Made by a program: the position numbers and the translations under genes. A stretch of DNA of 64,000 nucleotides from Aestuariibaculum marinum (GTDB lineage: Bacteria > Bacteroidota > Bacteroidia > Flavobacteriales > Flavobacteriaceae). The stretch's first letter is position 1. Every line of letters starts with the position of its first letter. Below are positions 56,754 through 64,000 of this stretch, piece after piece. The stretch spans positions 616,928 through 680,927 of the forward strand of contig NZ_JACVXD010000001.1 of NCBI RefSeq assembly GCF_014596975.1, given 5' to 3'. Below the pieces are notes generated by a model, which saw nothing but the letters and a program-made list of their open reading frames with translations, did not search any database and had not been told where the DNA came from.

Positions 56754-57860
56754 TTAAATTCCGCTGGTTTTATTGAATGATACTGTATTTTGAATGGTTA
56801 ACATGATACGATCTAATAAGAAACCGATACCACCTATAACAAACATGGCAACAATAATTTTTGAATTCGAATCGATAGCACCATTCTGGAATTCTTCCCA
56901 TACAAACGATCCTAATCCTGGACTTTGCGCTAATAATTCGATAGCAATAAGAACCATCCAAGCCACAGATAATGTGATTCTCAACCCTGTAAATATTAAT
57001 GGTAATGAAGAAGGTAAAATCACTTTAAACACTTTCTGTACCGGCCCTAATTTTAAAACCTTAGCCACGTTGATATAATCTTTATCTACCGATGCCACCC
57101 CCATAGCAGTATTTACTAAAGTCGCCCACATAGAACACAAACCAACACTTATAAATGAGATGATGAATGCACTATCGGAATTAGAATCTTTAGTCATCGT
57201 TTTCACAATCATGAACACTAATAACAACCACACTACTGGAGATACTGGCTTAAAAATTTGAATCAACCAGTTCACTGAACTTCTTAGCGTTTTGCTCAAC
57301 CCTATGATAACTCCAATTGGCACCGCAATGACTAACGCCAATAAGAATCCTGCAAATACCGTTTTTAAACTGGTTAAAATCTGATCTACGAATGATGGTC
57401 TTCCCGTATAGGTAATAGGATCTTTTCCTTCTGCAATACGCTTTGCATTTATAACAGCTGTTTTCTCTGCAAACGCAGCTTTATCTGCACTAATAATTTG
57501 ATGGTCTCTTAAAAGAGATTTATAAGATTCCCAAACTTGCGCAGGAGACGGCAATGTGTTTGGTTGACAACTCACATCTCCTGAAGCAATGCAAGCTTTC
57601 ATGGCATCTGCTGCCTCCTGCCCTTGTTCGGTTAAAGCTTTTTCAATCTTATATTCAGCCTCTATATTGTATAAAGATTTAGCGCCCATGTGCCATAAGC
57701 CGATAAATAAGAATATGGAAGCGATTGGCACGACTACTTTTCTCAAGAAGTTTCTAAAGCCTTCTTTATCTAAATCTCCGGTAAACAAGGATTTTAAAGT
57801 GATTAAAAATCCAAGCCCCATAAATTTGGTCACTCTATCTAATGTTATGCTCTGTTTCAT
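56754..57860 (-). CDS. ABC transporter permease, nitrate type (NrtB-like)
   Basis: A 368-residue permease; cyanobacterial NrtB is near 280. The extra length is mostly a periplasmic stretch between the first span (about 43-60) and the others (from about 160), with two cysteines (C90, C98) that could form a disulfide and the segment LPSPAQVWESY. The coupling segment (about 250-300) has AWMVLIAIELLAQSPGLGSFVWEEF (in part: IELLAQSPGLGSFV), typical of this binding-protein-dependent family. It carries nitrate or a similar anion with the two ATPases and the lipoprotein. Confidence 0.9.
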   Translation of the reverse strand: MKQSITLDRVTKFMGLGFLITLKSLFTGDLDKEGFRNFLRKVVVPIASIFLFIGLWHMGAKSLYNIEAEYKIEKALTEQGQEAADAMKACIASGDVSCQPNTLPSPAQVWESYKSLLRDHQIISADKAAFAEKTAVINAKRIAEGKDPITYTGRPSFVDQILTSLKTVFAGFLLALVIAVPIGVIIGLSKTLRSSVNWLIQIFKPVSPVVWLLLVFMIVKTMTKDSNSDSAFIISFISVGLCSMWATLVNTAMGVASVDKDYINVAKVLKLGPVQKVFKVILPSSLPLIFTGLRITLSVAWMVLIAIELLAQSPGLGSFVWEEFQNGAIDSNSKIIVAMFVIGGIGFLLDRIMLTIQNTVSFNKTSGI

Positions 57861-57973
57861 CTGTTTATTTTTATTTATTTAAAGTGGTCTTATGGAATTC
57901 GCCAGAATCGTTTTGGTTAATAACTTCTCTATTCTGACCAACCTCATGATTACTAAATTCAATATTGAATATC

Positions 57974-59362
57974 TTATTTGTCTTTGTTTCCTATTTTGAA
58001 ACTGTTTATATACCCAATCGGATCTTTTGCATCGTACGATGTTCCGTCTATAAAGTCTGTAGTTGCTGGTTTATATCCATCGGTTTGAGGAATATCTGAA
58101 GCAGGAATGTATCCTTCTTCAACTAAAAGTGAAGCTGCTTTTTTCCAGATATCAGGTCTGTAGATATCTTTAATTGTTTCAGCATACCAGTCAGCTGGTT
58201 TAGCTTCAGGAATTTGACCCCAACGACGCATTTGTGTTAAGAACCAGATACCATCTGAATAGAAAGGATATGTTGCATTATACTTATAGAATACATTAAA
58301 GTCTGGCATTTCACGTTTATCACCTTTTTCAAACTCAAACGTTCCAGTCATTGAATTTGCTAATACCACTTCATCAGCTCCTACGTATTGAGGCATAGAT
58401 AAAATTTTTACTGCCTCCGCTCTGTTTCCTGGCTCATCTAACCATTTTCCTGCACGAATTAACGCTTTTGTTACCGCGATAGCTGTATTTGGATTTTCTT
58501 CAACAAACTTTTTAGTCATAACAAATACTTTCTCAGGATTGTTTTTCCAGATATCATAGTTTGTAACTACCGGTACACCAATACCTTTAAATACCGCTTG
58601 CTGATTCCATGGCTCACCTACACAATAGCCGTAAATTGTCCCTGCTTCTAAAGTCGCTGGCATCTGTGGCGGAGGCGTTACAGACAACAACACTTCTGCA
58701 TCAATTTGTCCTTGTACGTTTTCTGCTGTATACATTCCCGGGTGAATTCCCGCTGCTGCTAACCAATATCTAATTTCATAGTTGTGTGTAGATACCGGAA
58801 ATACCATTCCCATTTTAAAGGCTTTCCCATTATTTTTATAATCGGCAATTACAGGCTTTAAAGCATCTGCTTTAATTGGATGAACAGGTCTACCATCTTC
58901 TCCCATTGGTACATTAGCTTTCATTTTAGACCATACATCGTTAGATACTGTAATACCATTACCATTTAAGTCCATCGAAAAAGCCGTTACTAATTCTGCT
59001 TGTCTACCAAAACCAGCTCCTGCTGCAATTGGCTGCCCAGCCAACATATGCGATCCATCTAACTGACCATCTATTACTCTATCTAATACATTTTTCCAGT
59101 TTGACTGTGCTTCTACAGACACAAATAAACCTTCATCTTCAAAGAAGCCTTTTTCTTTAGCAATCGCTAAAGGTGCCATATCTGTTAATTTTATAAAACC
59201 AAAGGTTAACTGAGGTTTCTCTATATCTAAAGTTTTTGTTTTAGATACATTCGCTGCGATGTCTTCTGTAACCGCTTTCTTTTTAGAATCTTTTCCACCA
59301 CAAGAAAATAGCAGTAACGAAACTGATAATACCCATGCTGATTTTTTTAATACTGATTTCAT
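57974..59362 (-). CDS. Nitrate/bicarbonate-type ABC substrate-binding lipoprotein (NrtA/CmpA-like)
   Basis: A 462-residue lipoprotein; Cys in [11 protein letters not shown] (Cys 21) is the lipid site. The binding fold (45-440) shows [24 protein letters not shown] (in part: [17 protein letters not shown]), [20 protein letters not shown], and [15 protein letters not shown], hallmarks of NrtA/CmpA proteins that bind nitrate or bicarbonate. It is the first gene of the uptake operon. The promoter has a palindrome that recurs next to the FNR-like regulator gene. Nitrate is favoured over bicarbonate by the molybdenum-cofactor genes nearby. Confidence 0.9.
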   Translation of the reverse strand: MKSVLKKSAWVLSVSLLLFSCGGKDSKKKAVTEDIAANVSKTKTLDIEKPQLTFGFIKLTDMAPLAIAKEKGFFEDEGLFVSVEAQSNWKNVLDRVIDGQLDGSHMLAGQPIAAGAGFGRQAELVTAFSMDLNGNGITVSNDVWSKMKANVPMGEDGRPVHPIKADALKPVIADYKNNGKAFKMGMVFPVSTHNYEIRYWLAAAGIHPGMYTAENVQGQIDAEVLLSVTPPPQMPATLEAGTIYGYCVGEPWNQQAVFKGIGVPVVTNYDIWKNNPEKVFVMTKKFVEENPNTAIAVTKALIRAGKWLDEPGNRAEAVKILSMPQYVGADEVVLANSMTGTFEFEKGDKREMPDFNVFYKYNATYPFYSDGIWFLTQMRRWGQIPEAKPADWYAETIKDIYRPDIWKKAASLLVEEGYIPASDIPQTDGYKPATTDFIDGTSYDAKDPIGYINSFKIGNKDK

Positions 59363-59384
59363 ATTGAAGGAATTTTAGTTTAAC

Positions 59385-59400
59385 TAAGTATTATTACTTA
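59385..59400. promoter_or_regulatory. TAAGTA-N4-TACTTA palindrome at the nrtA-like promoter
   Basis: TAAGTATTATTACTTA lies just downstream of the -7 box (59417-59410), near the predicted +4 to +19. The same palindrome with another 2-base centre is at 60431-60446. The 6-4-6 form fits a dimeric Crp/Fnr-family regulator. Confidence 0.65.
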
Positions 59401-59409
59401 TTTACTTAG

Positions 59410-59440
59410 CAAATATATACGTAGTTATTTAACCTTTCAA
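59410..59440 (-). promoter_or_regulatory. Promoter of the nrtA-like operon
   Basis: On the minus strand a TTG (59440-59438) and TATATTTG (59417-59410) are spaced by 20 bases, a good match to the Bacteroidota -33/-7 layout. Confidence 0.6.
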
Positions 59441-59554
59441 TGCTTTTACTCATGTAAAACCCTCTTTTTAAACAATAAAAAAACTGTTAAAACGCAGGTT
59501 ATATCTAAAACATCAATAAAATAGACACTTCACATACTACTTAAAAACAAAAAA

Positions 59555-59577
59555 GCCATACGTAAAATACGTATGGC
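59555..59577 (-). terminator. Terminator after the FNR-like regulator
   Basis: GCCATACGTA pairs with TACGTATGGC around an AAA loop; on the minus strand T6 follows. Confidence 0.88.
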
Positions 59578-59618
59578 AATAACTAATAAAGTTGGTAAAG
59601 CACTTAAAACAAACTCTT

Positions 59619-60380
59619 CTAACTATCTAAAAAGAAATTATGCTCACTTATTTCCCTTTTCAATAGACCTATATCGTTAATTCCAATTTTTTTTCCTCTG
59701 GCGCTAATCAATTTTTCCTTTTTCAAAGCAGAAAACACCCTAATCACCTGTTCCTCTGTAGTCCCAGCATAATCAGCATATTCTTTCCTACTTAAACTAA
59801 CATCCAGAAACCCTTTATTTACTCCGAATTTTCTATTTATATATAACAAGGTATCTATAACACGTTCACGAACCGTCATTTGCGAAATAGACTTTACTTT
59901 AGATTCACTCTTATTCAACTCATTAGCATAAAACAGCATTAAATCGTAAGCAAACTTTGGATTACTCATTAAAACCTCCTGAAGCATATGCTTAGAAAAA
60001 TAACATAATACTGTATCCTCTAAAGCTATTGCACCTATTGAATAATACTCTTCAGTACCGAATCCACGATGCCCAATAATTTCACCTTCTCTTGCAAAAC
60101 GCACAATCTGTTCTCTACCATTTATCCCTGTTCTAAAAACCTTAACCTTTCCTTTTAAAACAAAAAACAACCCATTAACCGGAGCGCCTTCTATTATAAA
60201 CTGTTGTCCTTTTTTACAACGTAGATTATTCTTTTTTACAGCTAAATCAACACCTTCCAATGCCGACATATTGCTCTTAATTAAGCAATTATAATTATCA
60301 CAGATATGACACGACGTATTATACGACATACTCTTACGGGTTGTGGTTGAAACTTTATGTCTTAGAATGGTGGTTTCCAA
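59619..60380 (-). CDS. Crp/Fnr-family regulator with FNR-like cysteines
   Basis: A 253-residue regulator: a cyclic-nucleotide-binding beta-roll (about 45-150), a dimer helix (140-170) and a C-terminal winged helix (about 170-240; recognition segment YAGTTEEQVIRVF). Four cysteines, C24, C27, C32 and C126, are spaced much like E. coli FNR C20, C23, C29 and C122, and VLCYFSKHML around C126 resembles the FNR stretch VCEIPFETL. A 4Fe-4S cluster and redox or oxygen sensing are therefore plausible but not shown. The start may be at 60380 or at M18 (60329). It is divergent from moeA and probably controls the nearby nitrate and cofactor genes. Confidence 0.85.
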   Translation of the reverse strand: METTILRHKVSTTTRKSMSYNTSCHICDNYNCLIKSNMSALEGVDLAVKKNNLRCKKGQQFIIEGAPVNGLFFVLKGKVKVFRTGINGREQIVRFAREGEIIGHRGFGTEEYYSIGAIALEDTVLCYFSKHMLQEVLMSNPKFAYDLMLFYANELNKSESKVKSISQMTVRERVIDTLLYINRKFGVNKGFLDVSLSRKEYADYAGTTEEQVIRVFSALKKEKLISARGKKIGINDIGLLKREISEHNFFLDS

Positions 60381-60424
60381 CTAAAAACTACTAATTAATC
60401 TTAATTTATTACTTCTCTACAAAA

Positions 60425-60432
60425 CAAATATA
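60425..60432 (-). promoter_or_regulatory. -7 box for the FNR-like regulator
   Basis: On the minus strand TATATTTG. It touches the palindrome at 60431-60446, so the regulator could control its own gene. Confidence 0.55.
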
Positions 60433-60446
60433 AGTATTAATACTTA
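60431..60446. promoter_or_regulatory. TAAGTA-N4-TACTTA palindrome between the regulator and moeA
   Basis: TAAGTATTAATACTTA is a perfect 16-bp palindrome. For the regulator gene it overlaps the core promoter; for moeA its centre would be near -71, a position used for activation by Crp-type proteins. Confidence 0.65.
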
Positions 60447-60474
60447 ATTAAAGACAATAATTAAGTATTTTTTA

Positions 60475-60503
60475 TTGCGTCTTCAAAATATTCGTTATAT
60501 TTG
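60475..60503 (+). promoter_or_regulatory. Promoter of the moeA operon
   Basis: A TTG at 60475-60477 and TATATTTG at 60496-60503 are 18 bases apart; the ATG is at 60524. Confidence 0.6.
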
Positions 60504-60523
60504 TTTATATATAACGACTTCTT

Positions 60524-61702
60524 ATGATAGCAATTAACGAAGCACTAGATCTGGTAAAAACCAAATGCTCACCACTACTTAAAGAAACAACCAAACCTTT
60601 GGAAAAAGCAGGAGGTTACAAATTAAGCACTAATATTTATGCTCCTATTAACATGCCCCCTTTTAGACAATCAGCGATGGATGGCTACGCCTTAAACTGG
60701 CACGATAAGCTCACTTACACGGTAATAGGAGAAATAAAGGCTGGTGACAATCATCAGCCCATCTTAAAAAAGGGAGAAGCTGTAAGAATTTTTACTGGCG
60801 CTCCGGTTCCCGATACTGCTAACACAGTTGTTATGCAGGAAAAGGTATCAAGTACAGACAATACAATTAAACTCGATGATTCTGTTGAAATCTACACAAA
60901 TATTAGAACTATTGGTGAACAAGTTAAAAAAAGTCAACTAGCTTTAGCTAAAGACACAAAACTAACCCCAGCAGCTATAGGCTATTTAAGTTCTTTAGGC
61001 ATCAAAGAGGTTAAAGTTTATCAAAAGCCTACAATTGCCATTCTTACCACAGGAAACGAATTAGTCGAACCCGGATTACATCTAGAATATGGACAGATTT
61101 ATGAAAGCAACTCGAAAATGCTTTTGAGCACTCTGTATAGTTTAAAATTCTACGACGTAAATATTTACAAAGTAAAAGACGATTATAAAGAAACACTTAA
61201 CACCCTGGACAAAGTCATTAAAGAACATGATTTGGTTATTATTTCCGGAGGAATTTCAGTTGGAGATTACGATTTTGTTGGCCAGGCCTTAAATGCTTTA
61301 CAGGTAGAAGAGCACTTTTACAAAGTGAAACAAAAACCAGGGAAACCTCTTTTCTTTGGAACTAAAAACGACACCTATGTGTTTGCCTTACCGGGTAATC
61401 CGGCAGCTTCGCTAACCTGTTTCTACATCTATGTGTTTACAGCCCTTCAACGATTGATGGGTAATGAGTTCTATAAATTACCTAGAATTCAGGCGAAATC
61501 TGAATCATTATTCAAAAAACATGGCGATCGTCCTCAGTTTTTAAAAGCCACCTACAACGGGAATTCGGTTACCATATTAGAAGGTCAAAGCTCATCTATG
61601 CTACAAACCTATGCTATTTGCAATGCCTTAGTATTTATACCAGAAGAACTTTCTAAAATAAAAGTTGGAGATTTCGTTGAAGTCATCTTACTTCCTGTTT
61701 AA
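60524..61702 (+). CDS. moeA: Molybdopterin molybdenumtransferase MoeA
   Basis: A 392-residue MoeA, normal length, that inserts molybdate into molybdopterin. Visible segments are MPPFRQSAMDGYAL, IFTGAPVPDTANTVVMQE, TGNELVEPG, the SGGISVGDYDF loop and ALPGNPAASLTCFYIY. The four-domain order is complete. It starts the molybdenum-cofactor series, with 12 bases to the ModE-like gene. It is divergent from the FNR-like regulator and shares the palindrome in between. Confidence 0.97.
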   Translation: MIAINEALDLVKTKCSPLLKETTKPLEKAGGYKLSTNIYAPINMPPFRQSAMDGYALNWHDKLTYTVIGEIKAGDNHQPILKKGEAVRIFTGAPVPDTANTVVMQEKVSSTDNTIKLDDSVEIYTNIRTIGEQVKKSQLALAKDTKLTPAAIGYLSSLGIKEVKVYQKPTIAILTTGNELVEPGLHLEYGQIYESNSKMLLSTLYSLKFYDVNIYKVKDDYKETLNTLDKVIKEHDLVIISGGISVGDYDFVGQALNALQVEEHFYKVKQKPGKPLFFGTKNDTYVFALPGNPAASLTCFYIYVFTALQRLMGNEFYKLPRIQAKSESLFKKHGDRPQFLKATYNGNSVTILEGQSSSMLQTYAICNALVFIPEELSKIKVGDFVEVILLPV

Positions 61703-61714
61703 AAATCGATTAAT

Positions 61715-62053
61715 ATGAGTTATAAGATAAAAAGTCGCATTTGGATTGAACATGAAGATAATGTGCTGTTAGGCGAAGGTCGCGTACAGCTCCTTAAAGC
61801 TATTGATGATACCGGTTCGCTTTCAAAAGCAGCCAAATCTTTAAATATCTCATATAAAAAAGCATGGGACTTAATCGATTCGGTAAACAAATCTGCAAAA
61901 AAACCTGTCACTATAAACAGTATTGGCGGTAAAGGTGGTGGCGGTGCCGAACTAACCGAATATGGTAAATCGCTAATTCATGCATTTGACGATATTAATA
62001 AAAACTGTTGGGACTTTTTAGATCTTCAATTAGAAAAAATCAAATCCCTTTAA
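61715..62053 (+). CDS. ModE-like winged-helix protein lacking the molybdate-binding domain
   Basis: A 112-residue protein equal to the DNA-binding half of ModE (full ModE is about 260). LLKAIDDTGSLSKAAKSLNISYKKAWDLID is the helix-turn-helix (in part: GSLSKAAKSLNISYKKAW), and GGKGGGGAELTEYGKSLI is the wing region typical of ModE. It has no TOBE (mop) domains, so molybdate sensing must differ or be absent. It is the second gene of the series. Confidence 0.9.
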   Translation: MSYKIKSRIWIEHEDNVLLGEGRVQLLKAIDDTGSLSKAAKSLNISYKKAWDLIDSVNKSAKKPVTINSIGGKGGGGAELTEYGKSLIHAFDDINKNCWDFLDLQLEKIKSL

Positions 62054-62069
62054 TCTGCACTTCCTTCAT

Positions 62070-62813
62070 ATGCTATTGGACAACCAACACATATACGCTT
62101 TTTTATTTTTACTACCAGTCGTTTCATTTTTATACGCTAGTGTAGGACATGGTGGAGCTAGTGGTTATCTGGCCTTAATGGCGTTATTTTCCTTTGCGCC
62201 AGAAACCATGAAACCCACTGCCCTTCTATTAAATTTGTTTGTAGCAGGCATATCCTTCTACTACTATTATCGTGGTGGTTTTTTTAATAAAAAACTATTT
62301 ATATCGTTTGCTATTACTTCCATTCCATTGGCTTTTTTAGGCGGAACCATTGAAATTGACGCGTCCATATACAAAAAGATATTAGCTGTTTTATTAGTAT
62401 TCGCGATTTTAAAAATGCTAAATGTATTCGGCAAAGAAAACGAAACGATTAAAGAGGTAAAACTGTGGCAAGGTTTAGTTGTTGGTGGTATTATTGGATT
62501 CTTTTCTGGCCTAATAGGTATTGGTGGCGGTATTATTTTAACACCGATAATTTTGCTCTTACACTGGGGTAAAATGAAAGAAGCCGCAGCGGTTTCAGCG
62601 CTGTTTATCTGGGTGAATTCAGCATCCGGGCTTATCGGTCAACTTAGCAGCGGCGTTACTTTAGAAAAAGGATCTTTTGTTTTGGTTGCCATTGCGCTTA
62701 TCGGAGGCATATTAGGTGGTTACTTTGGAAGTAAAAAAATTAATAACACTGCCCTTCGCTATATTTTAGCATTTGTATTGGTTATTGCGTGTTTTAAACT
62801 GTTCTTTACCTAA
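62070..62813 (+). CDS. TSUP-family membrane permease (TauE/SafE type)
   Basis: A 247-residue permease with about seven to eight spans. The duplicated motifs SFLYASVGHGGASGYLALMAL and GFFSGLIGIGGGIILTPIIL identify TSUP/TauE-SafE. These proteins move small sulfur-containing or other anions; here the gene lies among molybdenum-cofactor genes, so molybdate, sulfite, nitrite or a related anion is possible, but the cargo is unknown. It is 16 bases after the ModE-like gene and 1 base before the MobA-MoaD fusion. Confidence 0.87.
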   Translation: MLLDNQHIYAFLFLLPVVSFLYASVGHGGASGYLALMALFSFAPETMKPTALLLNLFVAGISFYYYYRGGFFNKKLFISFAITSIPLAFLGGTIEIDASIYKKILAVLLVFAILKMLNVFGKENETIKEVKLWQGLVVGGIIGFFSGLIGIGGGIILTPIILLLHWGKMKEAAAVSALFIWVNSASGLIGQLSSGVTLEKGSFVLVAIALIGGILGGYFGSKKINNTALRYILAFVLVIACFKLFFT

Positions 62814-62814
62814 T

Positions 62815-63615
62815 ATGATAACAAAAGATAACATAACAGGTATTATTCTTTCCGGTGGAAAAAGTAGTCGCATGGGTACCGACAAAGGTTTTCTTTCCCT
62901 AAACGGCAAGTTTTTTACACAACATGTTATTGATGCCTTAAGACCTTTGGTTTCTGAAATCATTATCGTCTCAAATAATTCCGATTATGATATTTTTAAT
63001 CAGCGTAGAATTCAAGATATCATCACTGATGCTGGCCCCGTAGCTGGCATTGCCTCTGGATTAAAATCATCAAAAACAGATTATAATTTAGTTTTAAGTT
63101 GTGATATCCCTTTAATAACACTTGAAGTTTTACAATTACTTATCGATAACGCAACAAATGAATTTGATATTATTCAAATTGAAAGCCAAGGAAAAACGAT
63201 GCCTTTAGTGGCGCTTTACAAATCAACATGTAAAGAAAAATTCATTAAACTTTTAAATGAAGATGAACGCCGTTTACGATTTGCTGTAAACCAATGCAAG
63301 GTAAAAACCGTAACATTACCTTTAGAATGGGCCAAAAGCGTTATGAATGTAAACACTCCTGAAGAATTAAAACAATTAAAAATGACAATTCATATTAAAT
63401 ATTTCGGACAAATTGCAGAAGTGACTCAAATAGAAGAAGAAACGATTGAGCACGACAAAGCAACCGTTTCCGAATTTATAAAATCACTCACATTAAAGTA
63501 CCCTTCTTTAAAACAAAAGGACTTTAAGGTCGCTCAAAACAAAGCATTGGTTTCTAACGAAACCATTTTAACCGGTGAAGAAATCGCCATACTACCCCCA
63601 TTTGCTGGTGGATAA
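62815..63615 (+). CDS. MobA-MoaD fusion protein
   Basis: A 266-residue protein; the start at 62815 (MITKDNITGIILSGGKSSRMG) follows the TSUP stop by 1 base, and the upstream ATG at 62773 lies inside that gene. Residues 1-189 are MobA: GGKSSRMGTDKGFL, SCDIPL and NVNTPEEL. Residues 190-266 are MoaD: an ubiquitin-like fold ending in the thiocarboxylate tail PPFAGG. No stop separates them, and an internal in-frame ATG (63382) could also give free MoaD. MobA attaches GMP to the cofactor; MoaD donates sulfur. The fusion is followed directly by moeB, which adenylates MoaD. Confidence 0.9.
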   Translation: MITKDNITGIILSGGKSSRMGTDKGFLSLNGKFFTQHVIDALRPLVSEIIIVSNNSDYDIFNQRRIQDIITDAGPVAGIASGLKSSKTDYNLVLSCDIPLITLEVLQLLIDNATNEFDIIQIESQGKTMPLVALYKSTCKEKFIKLLNEDERRLRFAVNQCKVKTVTLPLEWAKSVMNVNTPEELKQLKMTIHIKYFGQIAEVTQIEEETIEHDKATVSEFIKSLTLKYPSLKQKDFKVAQNKALVSNETILTGEEIAILPPFAGG

Positions 63616-63620
63616 AAATT

Positions 63621-64000
63621 ATGAATAGATACAGTAGACATATTATACTTTCTGAAATTGGCCAAAGTGGTCAAGACAAAATTTCGAATGCAAAAGTTCT
63701 CGTTATCGGTGCAGGCGGATTGGGTTGCCCTATTCTGCAATATCTTACGGCTGCAGGTATTGGCACAATTGGTATTGTAGATTTCGATGTGGTCGATATC
63801 ACCAACCTGCAGCGTCAAATTCTTTTTGGTACCGCCACAGTTGGTCAAAACAAAGCGCTAGCAGCAAAACAACGTCTGGAAGATTTAAACGATAGCATTT
63901 CCATTATTGCTTACCAAGAGAAACTAACTCATAAAAACGCTTTAGAGCTCTTTAAACAATACGACATTATTGTGGACGGCACCGATAATTTTGAAACGCG
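63621..64000 (+). CDS. moeB: Molybdopterin-synthase adenylyltransferase MoeB (ThiF/HesA family), 3' end outside
   Basis: The frame opens at ATG 63621, 5 bases after the MobA-MoaD stop, and runs to the window edge (126 residues seen). RYSRHIILSEIGQSGQDKI and VLVIGAGGLGCPILQYLTAAG are the classic start and ATP/NAD-like loop of MoeB/ThiF E1-like enzymes; DFDVVDITNLQRQILF and DGTDNFETR follow as expected. It activates the C-terminal glycine of MoaD, which here is part of the upstream fusion. Whether a rhodanese domain follows cannot be seen. Confidence 0.93.
   Translation, partial: MNRYSRHIILSEIGQSGQDKISNAKVLVIGAGGLGCPILQYLTAAGIGTIGIVDFDVVDITNLQRQILFGTATVGQNKALAAKQRLEDLNDSISIIAYQEKLTHKNALELFKQYDIIVDGTDNFET

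Overview
The window is AT-rich chromosomal DNA from a member of the Bacteroidota, very probably a marine Flavobacteriaceae. The evidence is the gliding genes gldF and gldG next to dnaN, promoter boxes of the TAnnTTTG type, Bacteroidota-type lipoproteins and porins, PxpABC, and YtxJ of bacillithiol-type systems. No rRNA, tRNA, CRISPR array, insertion sequence or prophage was seen. Genes are densely packed and most operon ends carry clear hairpin terminators.

Layout. 0-5 kb: end of a SAM hydrolase, gldF, an unknown membrane gene lodged between gldF and gldG, gldG, then dnaN. 5-13.5 kb: two small membrane proteins, a secreted GH2 beta-galactosidase, an eight-haem lipoprotein with HEAT and TPR repeats, and an outer-membrane porin. 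13.5-27.4 kb: a divergent sugar-acid and deoxysugar locus. The minus-strand arm is SDR-uxuA-lutA-lutB-lutC-kduI. The plus-strand arm is rhaEW-rhaI-kinase-tandem aldolase-permease. 27.5-30.6 kb: galM-galK-galT. 30.7-44.3 kb: mostly housekeeping and hypothetical genes (beta-helix lipoprotein, FemAB-like, MalY-like, glyA, fumarylacetoacetase, class C beta-lactamase-like hydrolase, NmrA-like, RluA-like, GGCT-like, YtxJ). 44.5-53.6 kb: clpB, two tandem deoC paralogues (the first with altered catalytic residues), pxpABC, a lipocalin-like lipoprotein and a ComM-type ATPase. 53.7-64 kb: a nitrate-uptake and molybdenum-cofactor locus (porin, two ABC ATPases, permease, NrtA-like lipoprotein, FNR-like regulator, moeA, ModE-like HTH, TSUP permease, a mobA-moaD fusion, and moeB running off the end).

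How the genes work together. The 13.5-27.4 kb locus fits catabolism of rhamnose plus uronates, as found in ulvan- or pectin-like polysaccharides. RhaI, the kinase and RhaEW turn rhamnose into DHAP and lactate. LutABC would oxidise that lactate to pyruvate, while UxuA, the SDR and KduI feed uronates towards KDG. Both arms start from promoters with the same 16-bp element (ACAGTACAGT plus an imperfect third pentamer), in the same orientation and exactly 22 bp from the -7 box. This points to one shared regulator.

The last 10 kb looks like the transport and cofactor part of nitrate assimilation. The regulator carries cysteines spaced much like those of FNR. A palindrome TAAGTA-N4-TACTTA occurs at the nrtA-like promoter and again in the regulator/moeA intergenic region. 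The two mirrored regulatory layouts, the MobA-MoaD fusion and the two cases of a degenerate enzyme paired with an intact one (aldolase halves, deoC copies) are the most notable observations.
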